A DNA stretch of 64,000 nt, from assembly GCF_008033235.1 (NCBI RefSeq), contig NZ_CP042432.1, forward strand, positions 930,001-994,000, in the 5' to 3' direction. The stretch is from Anseongella ginsenosidimutans (GTDB taxonomy: Bacteria; Bacteroidota; Bacteroidia; Sphingobacteriales; Sphingobacteriaceae). The position numbers and the translations under genes are program-made. The notes below the pieces were generated by a model. That model saw nothing but the letters and a program-made list of their open reading frames with translations. It had not been told where the DNA came from and did not search any database. This document shows positions 1 to 8,782 of the stretch, piece by piece. How positions within the stretch are numbered: the stretch's first letter is position 1; each line of letters begins with the position of its first letter.

Positions 1-64
1 CTTTTTGAACTCCTAAGGCTGCCTTTACCTCCTGCCGAAGCGCTGACTTCCTTATTGCCCGGAA

Positions 65-95
65 TTTGTTTTTCAGCAAGCCCTTCCTATATTTG
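65..95 (+). promoter_or_regulatory. Bacteroidota-type promoter for the TonB receptor gene
   Basis: TTTG at 65-68 and TATATTTG at 88-95 are 19 bp apart. This matches the Bacteroidota vegetative promoter (TTTG near -33, TAnnTTTG near -7). It lies about 30 bp before the start codon at 124. No iron-box-like operator was recognised beside it. Confidence 0.6.
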
Positions 96-123
96 CCGCT
101 ATTAAGAATTGGTTTAAATAAAT

Positions 124-2529
124 ATGAAAATACTTTTCCCGCTCGCCATCCTTCTGGGCGCTATTTTTACTGCCCAGGGGCAAACCGGCACGGTAGCAGG
201 AACCGTTAGTACTGCTGAAGGACGCCCGGCCCCGAATGTTAGCCTGAGCCTTGAAAACACTTACAAAAGAACGGCAACGAATGCGAACGGTGAATTTCGC
301 CTTAGCCAGGTGAAAGCGGGTGATTATATAATAGTTGCAACCTATGCAGGAATAGAGACCAGGCAGTCCGTTCATGTGGACGCAGGCGAGCTTACCACCG
401 TGGAAATAATCCTCCGCCAGTATACTGAACTTGACCAGGTGGTAGTGGAAGCGGATGCTTATAAAGAAGAAGGGGAATACGTTGCTAAAATGCCCCTGGA
501 AAGGATTGAGAATCCCCAGGTATACCATTCCATCGGGTCCGGAATACTGGAGGCCCAGTTGGCGACGGATTTTGATAAGGCACTGAAAAATGCGCCGGGA
601 TTGCAGAAAATGTGGGAATCCACCGGCCGCGGAGGAGACGGCGCGGGATATTACTCGATGCGCGGATTTGCCGTTCAGCCCACCCTGGTGAACGGGCTGC
701 CGGGCCTGACCAACGGAAGCCTGGATCCTGCAAACATTGAAAGCATCCAGGTTATCAAAGGGCCCTCCGGAACTTTGTTCGGAAGCAGCCTTATCTCTTA
801 CGGAGGGCTGATCAACACGGTAACCAAGAAACCTTACCAGGGATTCGGCGGGGAAGCCGCCTATGTGGCCGGCAGCTTCGGGCTTAACAGGATCACCGCT
901 GATGTAAACGCTCCGCTGAACAAAGCGAACGATATCATTATGCGGGTAAACACCGCCTTTCATTCGGAAAACAGCTTCCAGGACGCAGGCTTTAAGCGGT
1001 CTTTCTTCCTGGCACCTTCTCTTTCCTACGAGGTGAATGAACGCTTGTCATTTCTGCTTTCCGCTGAGCTGCTTACAGCGGAAGGAACCAATCCGACGAT
1101 GCTGTTCCTGAACCGGTCCGGCCCCCTGCAATATGAAAACCTGGCCGATCTGAATTATGATCCGGATCTTTCCCTCACCAGTAACGATATAACGATAAAA
1201 AATCCAAGATATAATGTCCAGACGGAAATGATTTACCAGATTTCCCCGGAGTGGACTTCGCAAACCGTGGTTTCCAGGGGATTTGCAAAATCGGACGGCT
1301 ATTATTCCTATCTCTGGGACAATGGCTATGACAAACCGCAATTCAGTGTGTTTATAAGCGATCAGAACGCGCACAGCCTGACCACGGATATTCAGCAGAA
1401 TTTCACGGGCGACTTCCGCATTGGAGGTTTAAGGAACCGGCTGGTGGTGGGCCTGGATTACTTCCACCGGCAAACCCATGATTTCAGTTCGGGGTATCCC
1501 TGGTTTTACGATGTAAGCCCCCGGGGAGAAATTGATTACGTGGATCCGTATACCGGGGAAACGGTAGCCCCAAGATACCTGACGAAAGAATCGGTAGACG
1601 CGGTGCTGGCTTCCTCGTCAAGGGCAAATCTGAATACCAAAGACGAAACCTACAGTATCTATTTTTCAGACGTGATAAATATCACCCCGGAACTGCTGGC
1701 GATGGCTAGTCTCCGGCTGGACCATTTCAATACCAAAGGAGACGTCAGCACCGACGAGGATGATTATGAACAGACCGCCCTGTCTCCCAAGTTCGGTCTT
1801 GTTTACCAGCCCATCCCGAACAAACTATCCGTATTTGCCAATTACATGAATGGTTTCAAGAACGTGGCGCCGGCAACTGTTTCTGATATTAACGGAGAGA
1901 ACCCGGTCACTAAAACCTTCGAACCCGAGCATGCCAACCAGGCCGAGTTCGGGATCAAAACGGATCTGTTTGAGGGCAGGCTTTCTTCGACCATCAGCGT
2001 GTACGACATCAAGGTCAGCAATAAAGTTATGCCCGATCCGGCGAATATCAACAATTCCCTGCAGGGCGGAGAGATTGAAAGCAAAGGGCTGGAAGTGGAT
2101 CTGAACCTGCGTCCTGTTCCGGGACTCAGCATCCTGGCCGGTTATAGCTATAACGACAGCAAAGTACTCAGAGGTATTGAAGAAAGCGCATTTGAAGAAG
2201 CGGGGAAACGCCCGGGCGAAGCCGGGCCGAAAAATTTATTCAATGCCTGGGCTACCTACGAATTCAGCAAGGGCGCACTCAGGGGATGGGGGCTTGGATT
2301 TGGCGCAAATTCAGCGAGTGAACTGATCATCCTGGACAGCAGGGCCACCGGCAAGTTCACGGTTCCCGGGTATACCGTGCTGGACGCCTCCGTTTTTTAC
2401 AATACGGAAAAGTTTCGGATTACCCTGAAACTGGATAACCTTTCAAACGAGGAATATTATACCGGCTGGTCTACTATAAATCCGCAGCGGCCAAGAAGTT
2501 TCGCGGCAGGATTGACCTATCGCTTTTGA
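124..2529 (+). CDS. TonB-dependent siderophore-type receptor
   Basis: This is an outer-membrane receptor of 801 aa that likely imports a ferric siderophore or similar ligand using TonB energy. Residues 1-19 are a signal peptide ending AQGQ. Residues about 22-100 form a carboxypeptidase-regulatory-like beta domain, common on Bacteroidota receptors. A plug domain follows (about 130-235, with the run VIKGPSGTLFG typical of siderophore receptors), then a beta-barrel ending in the aromatic residue F after YR. The phrase PRSFAAGLTYRF at the end is characteristic of the FhuA/FoxA/FpvA-like group. It has its own promoter and no siderophore gene beside it. The ligand cannot be named from sequence. It is followed after 28 bp by the phospholipase-D-like gene, probably unrelated in function. 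Confidence 0.9.
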   Translation: MKILFPLAILLGAIFTAQGQTGTVAGTVSTAEGRPAPNVSLSLENTYKRTATNANGEFRLSQVKAGDYIIVATYAGIETRQSVHVDAGELTTVEIILRQYTELDQVVVEADAYKEEGEYVAKMPLERIENPQVYHSIGSGILEAQLATDFDKALKNAPGLQKMWESTGRGGDGAGYYSMRGFAVQPTLVNGLPGLTNGSLDPANIESIQVIKGPSGTLFGSSLISYGGLINTVTKKPYQGFGGEAAYVAGSFGLNRITADVNAPLNKANDIIMRVNTAFHSENSFQDAGFKRSFFLAPSLSYEVNERLSFLLSAELLTAEGTNPTMLFLNRSGPLQYENLADLNYDPDLSLTSNDITIKNPRYNVQTEMIYQISPEWTSQTVVSRGFAKSDGYYSYLWDNGYDKPQFSVFISDQNAHSLTTDIQQNFTGDFRIGGLRNRLVVGLDYFHRQTHDFSSGYPWFYDVSPRGEIDYVDPYTGETVAPRYLTKESVDAVLASSSRANLNTKDETYSIYFSDVINITPELLAMASLRLDHFNTKGDVSTDEDDYEQTALSPKFGLVYQPIPNKLSVFANYMNGFKNVAPATVSDINGENPVTKTFEPEHANQAEFGIKTDLFEGRLSSTISVYDIKVSNKVMPDPANINNSLQGGEIESKGLEVDLNLRPVPGLSILAGYSYNDSKVLRGIEESAFEEAGKRPGEAGPKNLFNAWATYEFSKGALRGWGLGFGANSASELIILDSRATGKFTVPGYTVLDASVFYNTEKFRITLKLDNLSNEEYYTGWSTINPQRPRSFAAGLTYRF

Positions 2530-2557
2530 AATACTAATCCATTTGCTACCTTGAAAC

Positions 2558-3704
2558 ATGGATGAAACAAATCCTGTTAACCATGTTACTCTTGTACGCG
2601 GAGGAGCGCCTTTCTTTGAGGAGCTTATCCACCTGATTGAGCAGGCCAGGGAATACCTGCAGCTCATGTTCTATATTTTCGATGAAGACGCTACGGGAGA
2701 AATGGTACTGGATGCCCTGTCGGCCGCGGCCCGGCGCGGAGTGACGGTCTATCTCGTTGTGGACGGGTACGGCAGTAAACCCTTTTCCGAAAGCCGCCAG
2801 CGGGAACTTAGGAAGGCCGGCGTGAAATTCCGCAGTTTTGCACCTATTAAGGGCATTCGCTTTTCGAGTGTCGGAAGAAGAATGCATACCAAGACCATTG
2901 TCTGCGACCATAAAATGGCGATGGTGGGGGAATAAATATTTCGGATAAATACCACGGGAGCGATACGCAACCCGCCTGGCTGGATTATGCGGTAAAAGTA
3001 AGCGGTCCGGATTGTCAGCGGCTTCATTCCCTTTATGAATTATTCTGGAAGCGTTCCTTTCTGAATCCCCGGCAGATCCGGAACAAGGAAAAGATCATCG
3101 AGGGGATCATGCGCAAGGGAGATTACGTGAACTGGCTGGTAAACGACCGGCTCCGGGGATTTAACCTTGTAAGTAAAAGCTATTTCCTGGCCGTCCATAA
3201 GGCCAGGCATGAAGTAATAATCCTTAACAGCTATTTCTGGCCCGGGATTAACTTTATCCGGGAACTGCGCGCCGCCGGGGAACGCGGCGTATCTGTCAAA
3301 CTTATTCTGCCGGCACTTTCGGACAGTATTATTTTCAGGAATGCAACCCGTTATTTTTACAAAGTGCTGTTCAGGATAAAAAATACCGAGGTATACGAAT
3401 GGAAACAATCCGTACTTCATGGAAAAGTAGCGCTGGCGGACGATACCTGGGCCACCGTCGGGTCCTATAACCTGAATATGTTAAGCGCTTTCCGCAGCAT
3501 TGAACTCAATGCGGTTATTACTGACGGGACCTTTATCAGCAGCATGCGTGCGGAGCTGGGGCGGTAATGAAGGCCAGCGAGAAAATAGACCCCGAGGAAT
3601 TCATAAAACGAACCGGTTATCTGGGTTCTTTCCTGAACATGGTCTCTTATTTTCTCCTCCATCTTAGCCTGCTGATCTTATTGTTTTTCTCACGAAAAGA
3701 TTAA
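2558..3704 (+). pseudogene. Cardiolipin synthase-like phospholipase D protein, two one-base frameshifts
   Basis: The reading frame starts at ATG 2558 and holds two HKD motifs, HTKTIVCD near residue 110 and HGKVALAD in the second half. Two HKD motifs define phosphatidyltransferases such as cardiolipin synthase, which joins phosphatidylglycerol molecules at the membrane. The frame stops at 2935 within a run of five G (2926-2930). Adding one G restores the usual family sequence VGGINISDKYHG, which continues in the next frame to a stop at 3567. That stop follows a G run at 3558-3561. Adding one G there continues into a third frame, to 3704, that reads IDPEEFIKRTGYLG and then a hydrophobic segment, the normal C-terminus of this family. 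The restored protein is about 382 aa. It may be a sequencing artefact or a decayed gene. The alternative of three separate genes is unlikely because the motifs are split between fragments. Confidence 0.8.
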
Positions 3705-3725
3705 AGCCGGGCATCTCCACTTCTC

Positions 3726-3757
3726 TTTGCAATTAAAAAAATAAAACCGCATCTTTG
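3726..3757 (+). promoter_or_regulatory. Promoter of the rpsP operon
   Basis: TTTG at 3726-3729 and CATCTTTG at 3750-3757 are 20 bp apart. The second box matches TAnnTTTG at every fixed position except the first T. A leader of about 50 nt then precedes rpsP. Confidence 0.5.
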
Positions 3758-3812
3758 CATCCCCTTATGCGGAGAATAAGGGGATTGGTAAATTATTTAA
3801 TTTTAAGCATTT

Positions 3813-4538
3813 ATGCCAGTAAAGATCAGATTACAAAGACATGGTAAGAAGGGAAGGCCTTTTTACCAGGTAGTGGTGGCGGATTCACGTGCTCCGAGAG
3901 ATGGTAGGTTTATTGAAAGATTAGGCACATACAATCCAAACACCAACCCCGCAACCATTGACCTTGACGTTCTGCGTTCAGTGGAATGGTTGACAAAGGG
4001 CGCACAGCCCACCGATACGGTTCGTTCCATCCTTTCGTACAAAGGCGTGCTTTACAAACACCACCTTGAAGTAGGCGTACGCAAGGGAGCAATGACCCAG
4101 GAAGAAGCCGAAGCAAAGTTTACCGAATGGCTTCAGGCCAAGGAAGCGCGGATTGACGCCAAAAGGTCAAAACTGACTTCTTCAGCCGAAGAACTTGAAA
4201 ACGCAAGAAAAGCGGCCGAAAAGAAAAAGAAGGAAGACAGGGCAAAAGCGATTGCCGCCAAGAACACCCCGCCCGAAGAGGAAACCGAGGCAGCTGAAGA
4301 GGAAGCGCCGGTTGCTGAAGAAGCAGCTGAGACTCCTGAGGCAGCAGCCCCTGCAGCAGAAGAGGCAGCTCCCACAGAAGCAGCAGCTCCTGCTGAAGAA
4401 ACTGCCCCCGCTGAGGAAACGGCAGCTCCGGCAGCTGAAGAAACCGCGGCTCCTGCCGCAGAAGCTAGTGAAGACGCCCCTGCAGCCAAAGCCGAAGAAG
4501 GCTCCGCTCAGGAAGAAGAAGATAAGAAAGCAGAATAA
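3813..4538 (+). CDS. rpsP: 30S ribosomal protein S16 with long Ala/Glu/Pro tail
   Basis: Residues 1-85 are a normal S16, opening with [21 protein letters not shown] and containing [14 protein letters not shown]16 binds 16S rRNA early in small-subunit assembly. The protein is 241 aa, against about 80-90 aa in most bacteria and roughly 150-190 aa in many Bacteroidota. Residues 85-150 are a charged, probably helical Lys/Glu region. Residues 150-241 are a low-complexity Ala/Glu/Pro region built on repeats such as PAEETA, ending EEEDKKAE. The tail is acidic and presumably disordered. It heads the rpsP-rimM-(insert)-trmD-rplS operon and its stop codon touches the rimM start. Confidence 0.96.
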   Translation: MPVKIRLQRHGKKGRPFYQVVVADSRAPRDGRFIERLGTYNPNTNPATIDLDVLRSVEWLTKGAQPTDTVRSILSYKGVLYKHHLEVGVRKGAMTQEEAEAKFTEWLQAKEARIDAKRSKLTSSAEELENARKAAEKKKKEDRAKAIAAKNTPPEEETEAAEEEAPVAEEAAETPEAAAPAAEEAAPTEAAAPAEETAPAEETAAPAAEETAAPAAEASEDAPAAKAEEGSAQEEEDKKAE

Positions 4539-5063
4539 TTGGCAACGGCCGGTTTTTTTATAGTTGGCTACGTTAGCAAAACAAAAGGATTGAAGGGTGA
4601 GCTGCTGCTGAAAATCGAAGCGGAGCATCCTGAAAAATACCAGCAAACGGAATCGGTTTTTCTTGAAATAAAAGGGAAACCGGTTCCGTTCTTTGTTTTA
4701 TCCTTCCGCCCGCAGCCGGGTAAAAAGACGGCGGTTGTGACGCTGGAAGACGTAGACAGTGTTGAAAAAGCACGGGAACTGACCGGGGTTTCGGTGTTAT
4801 TGCCCCTTTCGGAAAAAATAGAAAGCAAAAGCCCCCCCTTTGCTGAGCTGAAAGGATTCCAGGTGACAGACAGCGCAATTGGCCCGTTGGGTCCTATCCG
4901 CGAAATAGTGCAATATCCCGGGCACTCCGTGGCTGTGCTGACCTACCGTGAACGCGAGATTATGTTCCCGCTGAACGAGGCGCTTATTGAAAAAATTGAC
5001 AAACAAAACAGTGAATTATTTGTCAATTTACCAGAAGGCTTGCTGGAAATTTACCTGGATTAA
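4539..5063 (+). CDS. rimM: Ribosome maturation factor RimM
   Basis: RimM (174 aa) binds S19 in the 30S head and assists 16S rRNA processing. The N-terminal RimM domain carries the family signature around FIVGYVSKTKGLKGELLL, and the C-terminal PRC-barrel covers residues about 95-170 (FPLNEALIEKID). The start is TTG at 4539, directly abutting the rpsP TAA. No ATG or GTG lies before the conserved N-terminus, so translation is probably coupled to rpsP. This is the canonical neighbour of rpsP. Confidence 0.95.
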   Translation: MATAGFFIVGYVSKTKGLKGELLLKIEAEHPEKYQQTESVFLEIKGKPVPFFVLSFRPQPGKKTAVVTLEDVDSVEKARELTGVSVLLPLSEKIESKSPPFAELKGFQVTDSAIGPLGPIREIVQYPGHSVAVLTYREREIMFPLNEALIEKIDKQNSELFVNLPEGLLEIYLD

Positions 5064-5100
5064 TACTTTTCTGTAAATTAGAGTCGTTTTATCCATTATT

Positions 5101-5718
5101 GTGAAAAAGGTACTTTTCATATTGCTTTTCACCGCAGGGGGATTCCTTAGCAGTTTCGCGCAGGAAATCACGCGGCAGGATATCATCCAGATATCCGGCT
5201 ATGCCTACGCGAATGACAGCTCCCTGGCAAAGCTCCCTTATGTAAAAGTCCTTATCAAGGGTACCGGACGCGGCACGTTTACCGACGAAAGCGGCTTTTT
5301 TTCCATCGCTATATTAAAAAGCGATACCTTATCTTTTTCTACACTTGGCTATGCCCCGCGCACCTATTACCTGAAAAAAGATGACTGGAATAAAGGCGAA
5401 TTAACCACAGCCATCCTGATGGACCCCATCTCTTACGAGCTGGATGCCGTAACGGTACGGGGGCTCACGGTGGAGGCCTTCCGGAGAGAGTTCCTTGCCC
5501 TGCAGTTACCGGATGACGCATATTCGCCGAATGCCCTCATTGATGTGAACGAGCTGGGAATGCCGGCTCCTGATCTGAGCCCGGGTTTTAGCCCGGGAAT
5601 TTCCCTTAGCCCCACAGAATTGCTGCAGCGCGTACCGTTTATCCAGAAAGCCCTCCGCAGGAAACGAGCCAGGGATATCAGCGAAGACCCTGATGTTTCC
5701 ATCCCTGAAATGAAGTAA
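5101..5718 (+). CDS. Secreted carboxypeptidase-regulatory-like domain protein
   Basis: This 205-aa protein opens with a signal peptide (MKKVLFILLF, cleavage near SFAQ). Residues about 30-115 are a CarboxypepD_reg-like beta-sandwich (VLIKGTGRGTFTDESGFFSI and FSTLGYAPRTYYL are typical), as found at the N-terminus of TonB receptors and in stand-alone Bacteroidota periplasmic proteins. The C-terminal part is not recognised; it holds a Pro/Ser-rich stretch (SPGFSPGISLSPTEL). The start is GTG at 5101. It sits between rimM and trmD, where other phyla have no gene, and trmD starts 3 bp after its stop, so it is co-transcribed with ribosomal genes. Its role is unknown. Confidence 0.85.
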   Translation: MKKVLFILLFTAGGFLSSFAQEITRQDIIQISGYAYANDSSLAKLPYVKVLIKGTGRGTFTDESGFFSIAILKSDTLSFSTLGYAPRTYYLKKDDWNKGELTTAILMDPISYELDAVTVRGLTVEAFRREFLALQLPDDAYSPNALIDVNELGMPAPDLSPGFSPGISLSPTELLQRVPFIQKALRRKRARDISEDPDVSIPEMK

Positions 5719-5721
5719 ATT

Positions 5722-6396
5722 ATGCGGATAGACATCGTTACCGTACTCCCCGGCTTACTTGAAAGCCCCTTTTCCCATTCCATCCTTCAGCGCGCCCGTA
5801 ATAAGGGCCTGGCGGAGATCCATGTTCATAATCTCCGCGACTATTCCGGGAATAAACATAAAAGCGTGGACGATTACCCCTACGGGGGAGGCGCGGGCAT
5901 GGTCATGTCGGTGATCCCTTTTGCAAATTGCATCGATCACCTGCAGAAGGAAAGGTCTTATGATGAAATTATTTTTATGTCGCCGGACGGAGAATTGCTT
6001 GAACAGCCGCTGGCCAACACCCTTTCATTAAAGAAGAACCTGCTCATTCTCTGCGGGCATTATAAGGGAATTGATGAGCGGATACGCGAACATTACGTTA
6101 CCCGCGAGATCTCTATTGGGAATTACGTGCTTTCGGGCGGTGAATTACCCGCTGCCGTACTGGTGGACGCCGTTGTCCGCCTGCTTCCCGGGGTGCTTTC
6201 GGACGAAACATCCGCACTGTCTGATTCTTTTCAGAACGGCCTGGTAGACGCCCCCTCCTACACACGGCCCGCCGATTTCCGCGGCTGGAAGGTACCCGAT
6301 ATCCTGCTGAGCGGTAACACGCCGGAAATAGATAAATGGCGCTTTGAGCAATCCCTGGAACGTACCCGCAGCCGCCGACCCGATATGCTCAAATAA
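5722..6396 (+). CDS. trmD: tRNA (guanine-N1-)-methyltransferase TrmD
   Basis: TrmD (224 aa) methylates G37 of tRNAs with a G at position 36, using S-adenosylmethionine, and so prevents +1 frameshifting. Recognisable family features are [22 protein letters not shown] at the start, the knot-forming cofactor region with [11 protein letters not shown] and the segment [15 protein letters not shown], and a C-terminal domain with the [17 protein letters not shown] signature. Length is normal for the family. It is the third canonical gene of the operon. Confidence 0.97.
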   Translation: MRIDIVTVLPGLLESPFSHSILQRARNKGLAEIHVHNLRDYSGNKHKSVDDYPYGGGAGMVMSVIPFANCIDHLQKERSYDEIIFMSPDGELLEQPLANTLSLKKNLLILCGHYKGIDERIREHYVTREISIGNYVLSGGELPAAVLVDAVVRLLPGVLSDETSALSDSFQNGLVDAPSYTRPADFRGWKVPDILLSGNTPEIDKWRFEQSLERTRSRRPDMLK

Positions 6397-6399
6397 TTT

Positions 6400-6428
6400 T
6401 TTGTATTCATAAAAATTCCCTACATTTG
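6400..6428 (+). promoter_or_regulatory. Internal promoter for rplS
   Basis: TTTG at 6400-6403 and a perfect TAnnTTTG box (TACATTTG, 6421-6428) are 17 bp apart. This sits between trmD and rplS and would allow L19 to be made independently of the upstream genes. Confidence 0.55.
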
Positions 6429-6453
6429 CCCTCCGATTCAAAGAGCAGTAATC

Positions 6454-6795
6454 ATGGATTTAATAAAATTTGTCGAAGATAAGGAAACACAGAACGAGCT
6501 ACCGGCTTTTCGTGCCGGCGACAACGTTTCTGTACATTATAAGATTACGGAAGGGAGCAAGGAGCGTACCCAGGTTTACCAGGGAGTGGTAATTCAGCTT
6601 AACAGCACCGGCGCCAACAAAACCTTTACCGTACGCAAGGTTTCCAACAGCATCGGCGTGGAACGTATCTTTCCCGTTAATTCACCAAGCATTCTTAAAG
6701 TGGAAGTGAACAGCCGCGGTGCAGTTCGCAGGTCTAAACTTTATTACCTGCGTCAGCTTACCGGCAAGAAAGCCCGCATCAAGGAGAAGCGATAA
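6454..6795 (+). CDS. rplS: 50S ribosomal protein L19
   Basis: L19 (113 aa) lies at the interface of the 30S and 50S subunits. Family features are [16 protein letters not shown], the block YQGVVIQL, and [18 protein letters not shown] followed by a basic C-terminus ([20 protein letters not shown]). Length is standard. It is the last gene of the operon and is followed by a strong terminator. Confidence 0.97.
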   Translation: MDLIKFVEDKETQNELPAFRAGDNVSVHYKITEGSKERTQVYQGVVIQLNSTGANKTFTVRKVSNSIGVERIFPVNSPSILKVEVNSRGAVRRSKLYYLRQLTGKKARIKEKR

Positions 6796-6813
6796 GCTCC
6801 TTACAAGATTTTT

Positions 6814-6856
6814 AAAAACCCTGTGTACCCCTTCCGGTCCGCAGGGTTTTTTTATT
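6814..6856 (+). terminator. Rho-independent terminator after rplS
   Basis: The arms AAACCCTG (6816-6823) and CAGGGTTT (6842-6849) form a perfect stem, extended by A-T pairs and followed by a T-rich run. It ends the rpsP-rplS operon. Confidence 0.8.
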
Positions 6857-6888
6857 TATATCTTTGAGGCTTTAAAGCGCTTCGGTAA

Positions 6889-8049
6889 ATGGAACAGCAT
6901 TTCTGGGAACGCCCCTTTTTAGGTGCCAGCATAACGGAATACCTGGTCTTCGCGGGGACCATCCTGCTCGCCTGGTTCCTGAAGCACCTGGCGGCACTCA
7001 TTATCACCCGAATTATTTACGGGTTCCTGCGCCGCTTTGCGGATAATATTCGCTACAGGGAGTTCCGGGACATCATGACCCGTTCGATTGAGCTGTTTCT
7101 TTTTATTTTCGCGGCCTTTTTTGCCTTCAACCGGCTTGATCACCCGCTGTTCAGCCTGCAGCTGTTCAGGCAGCGCATAGGGCTCGAAACGGGGACCGAC
7201 CCCTGGAGCATCAGCATCGGGCAATTGCTGGAAAAGGCCTTTGTGATCGCCCTCTTTCTCCAGCTCACCCTGATCCTGATCAAACTTCTCGAATTCATCA
7301 GCCTGGTCTGGACGCACCGGCTGGCAAGGAACGGGCAACAGGTGGACAGCCAGCTGATCCCCTTTTTAAAAGACGCTCTTCGTACACTTACCATCATCCT
7401 GGGGGTTTTCTTTATCCTGGCGGTGATCTTCGGCTTTAAGACCATTGCGGCGCTGGTCGCAGGGATCAGCTTCGGTACTATTTTACTTGCTTTGTCCGCC
7501 AAGGAAACCGTGGAAAACCTCTTCGGCTCCTTTACGATCTTCCTGGATAAACCTTTTCGCACGGGCGATTACGTAAAGGTAGATACCGTGGAAGGGACTG
7601 TTGAAAGAGTAGGTTTCCGGAGTACCCGCATTATCACTCCTGATACCAGCCTGGTCACGCTTCCCAATAAGAAGATGATCGACGGCATTACGGAAAACCT
7701 GAGCTACCGCTCCCACGTCCGGATCCGCTTTAACCTGCAAATTGCCTTTGACACGCCGGCCGGAGTCCTGGAAAGGGTAAGCAGCCGGGTGAATGCCTAT
7801 TTCAGTTCCCATCCCGACCTCCGGGAAGACAGCCTGGTTCATTTTGAGACCTTCGGCGAGAATGCCTTTCAACTAAATGTTTCCTATTACATCCGGGTGC
7901 TGCCTATGAAAAAGCTAGCCGCTCAGCGGGAGTCGGTGAATCTCAGGATAGTGGAAATAGTGGAAGAACAGGGAGCTACGCTGGCCGGAAAAGACACTCC
8001 CCTTATCCGGGCAGGCAGAACCGGCGGCAAACAGGACAACCGGCAGTAA
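6889..8049 (+). CDS. MscS-family mechanosensitive ion channel
   Basis: This is an inner-membrane channel of 386 aa that likely releases solutes on osmotic downshock. About five hydrophobic helices cover residues 14-200. The pore-lining TM3 and the following beta domain read GISFGTILLALSAKETVENL, FRTGDYVKV and VERVGFRSTRI, which is the MscS signature. A C-terminal alpha/beta domain covers about 265-365. It follows the rplS terminator; TATCTTTG at 6859-6866 could be its -7 box, although no clear -33 box is seen. The gene appears monocistronic and faces psd. Confidence 0.9.
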   Translation: MEQHFWERPFLGASITEYLVFAGTILLAWFLKHLAALIITRIIYGFLRRFADNIRYREFRDIMTRSIELFLFIFAAFFAFNRLDHPLFSLQLFRQRIGLETGTDPWSISIGQLLEKAFVIALFLQLTLILIKLLEFISLVWTHRLARNGQQVDSQLIPFLKDALRTLTIILGVFFILAVIFGFKTIAALVAGISFGTILLALSAKETVENLFGSFTIFLDKPFRTGDYVKVDTVEGTVERVGFRSTRIITPDTSLVTLPNKKMIDGITENLSYRSHVRIRFNLQIAFDTPAGVLERVSSRVNAYFSSHPDLREDSLVHFETFGENAFQLNVSYYIRVLPMKKLAAQRESVNLRIVEIVEEQGATLAGKDTPLIRAGRTGGKQDNRQ

Positions 8050-8099
8050 GCATTAAGACAACGCAAAAGTATTCATGGCCTGGAATTGCAGCCAGAAGA

Positions 8100-8756
8100 T
8101 CAGAGTTCGGCAAGCACCGTTTCCCCGCCCCTTACTTTCTGGCCGAGCGTCACATTTATTTTGGTTCCCGGGGGCAAAAACACATCCATGCGAGAACCGA
8201 ACTTGATAAAGCCCATCTCTTCGCCGGCGCTTACCTCCTGGCCTTCTTTAAGATACCAGCGGATGCGCCGCGCCATGGCGCCGGCGATCTGGCGGAACAG
8301 CACTTCCACGCCTGATCCATGCTCGATGACTATCGTCGTGCGTTCGTTCTCGGTAGAAGACTTGGGATGCCAGGCAACCAGGTATTTTCCCTGGAAATAC
8401 CGGACATGTTTCACCCGCCCGCTCACAGGGCAGCGGTTCACGTGTACATTTACCGGCGACATAAAAATGGAAACCTGTATTCGCCGGTCCTTCAGGTATT
8501 CCGTTTCGGTAGTTTCCTCAATGACCACCACTTTACCGTCGGCCGGGGCCAGCACCAGGCGGCCGCCTTCCGGCGAAAGCCGGCCGGGATGCCTGAAAAA
8601 CTGGAGAATAGCCACCAGGAATATAATTCCCAGCCCGGCGGTAATAAAGTGCCAGGCAACTGCATCCGGGAAAAGGAGTATAACAATGATCAGCAGGCCA
8701 AGTGCAGCCACACCGGTAATGACAATGGTATTATACCCTTCTCTGTGAAAACGCAT
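8100..8756 (-). CDS. psd: Phosphatidylserine decarboxylase, short proenzyme type
   Basis: This enzyme makes phosphatidylethanolamine from phosphatidylserine at the inner membrane. It self-cleaves at a Gly-Ser bond, generating a pyruvoyl group; that site is seen as FGSRMD about 30 residues from the C-terminus. At 218 aa with two N-terminal hydrophobic segments (VITGVAALGLLIIVILLF), it belongs to the compact archaeal/PSD-A-like group, not the longer E. coli type. Other family blocks are LAPADGKVV, SIFMSPVNVHVNR and GRV. It is the last gene of an operon with cdsA and a CPBP protease, which fits joint phospholipid synthesis. Confidence 0.93.
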   Translation of the reverse strand: MRFHREGYNTIVITGVAALGLLIIVILLFPDAVAWHFITAGLGIIFLVAILQFFRHPGRLSPEGGRLVLAPADGKVVVIEETTETEYLKDRRIQVSIFMSPVNVHVNRCPVSGRVKHVRYFQGKYLVAWHPKSSTENERTTIVIEHGSGVEVLFRQIAGAMARRIRWYLKEGQEVSAGEEMGFIKFGSRMDVFLPPGTKINVTLGQKVRGGETVLAEL

Positions 8757-8782
8757 AACAGTTCTGTTTAGAAGGGCCTAAA

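Noticed and set aside
4360-4470. CRISPR-like short repeats.
   Set aside because: The repetition is codon-level coding of an Ala/Glu/Pro tail, with no regular spacers.
4133-4489. Long minus-strand and alternate-frame open frames opposite the rpsP tail (Ala/Ser-rich, Cys/Phe-rich, Lys/Arg-rich).
   Set aside because: They mirror the low-complexity repeat of rpsP; no start context or family features.
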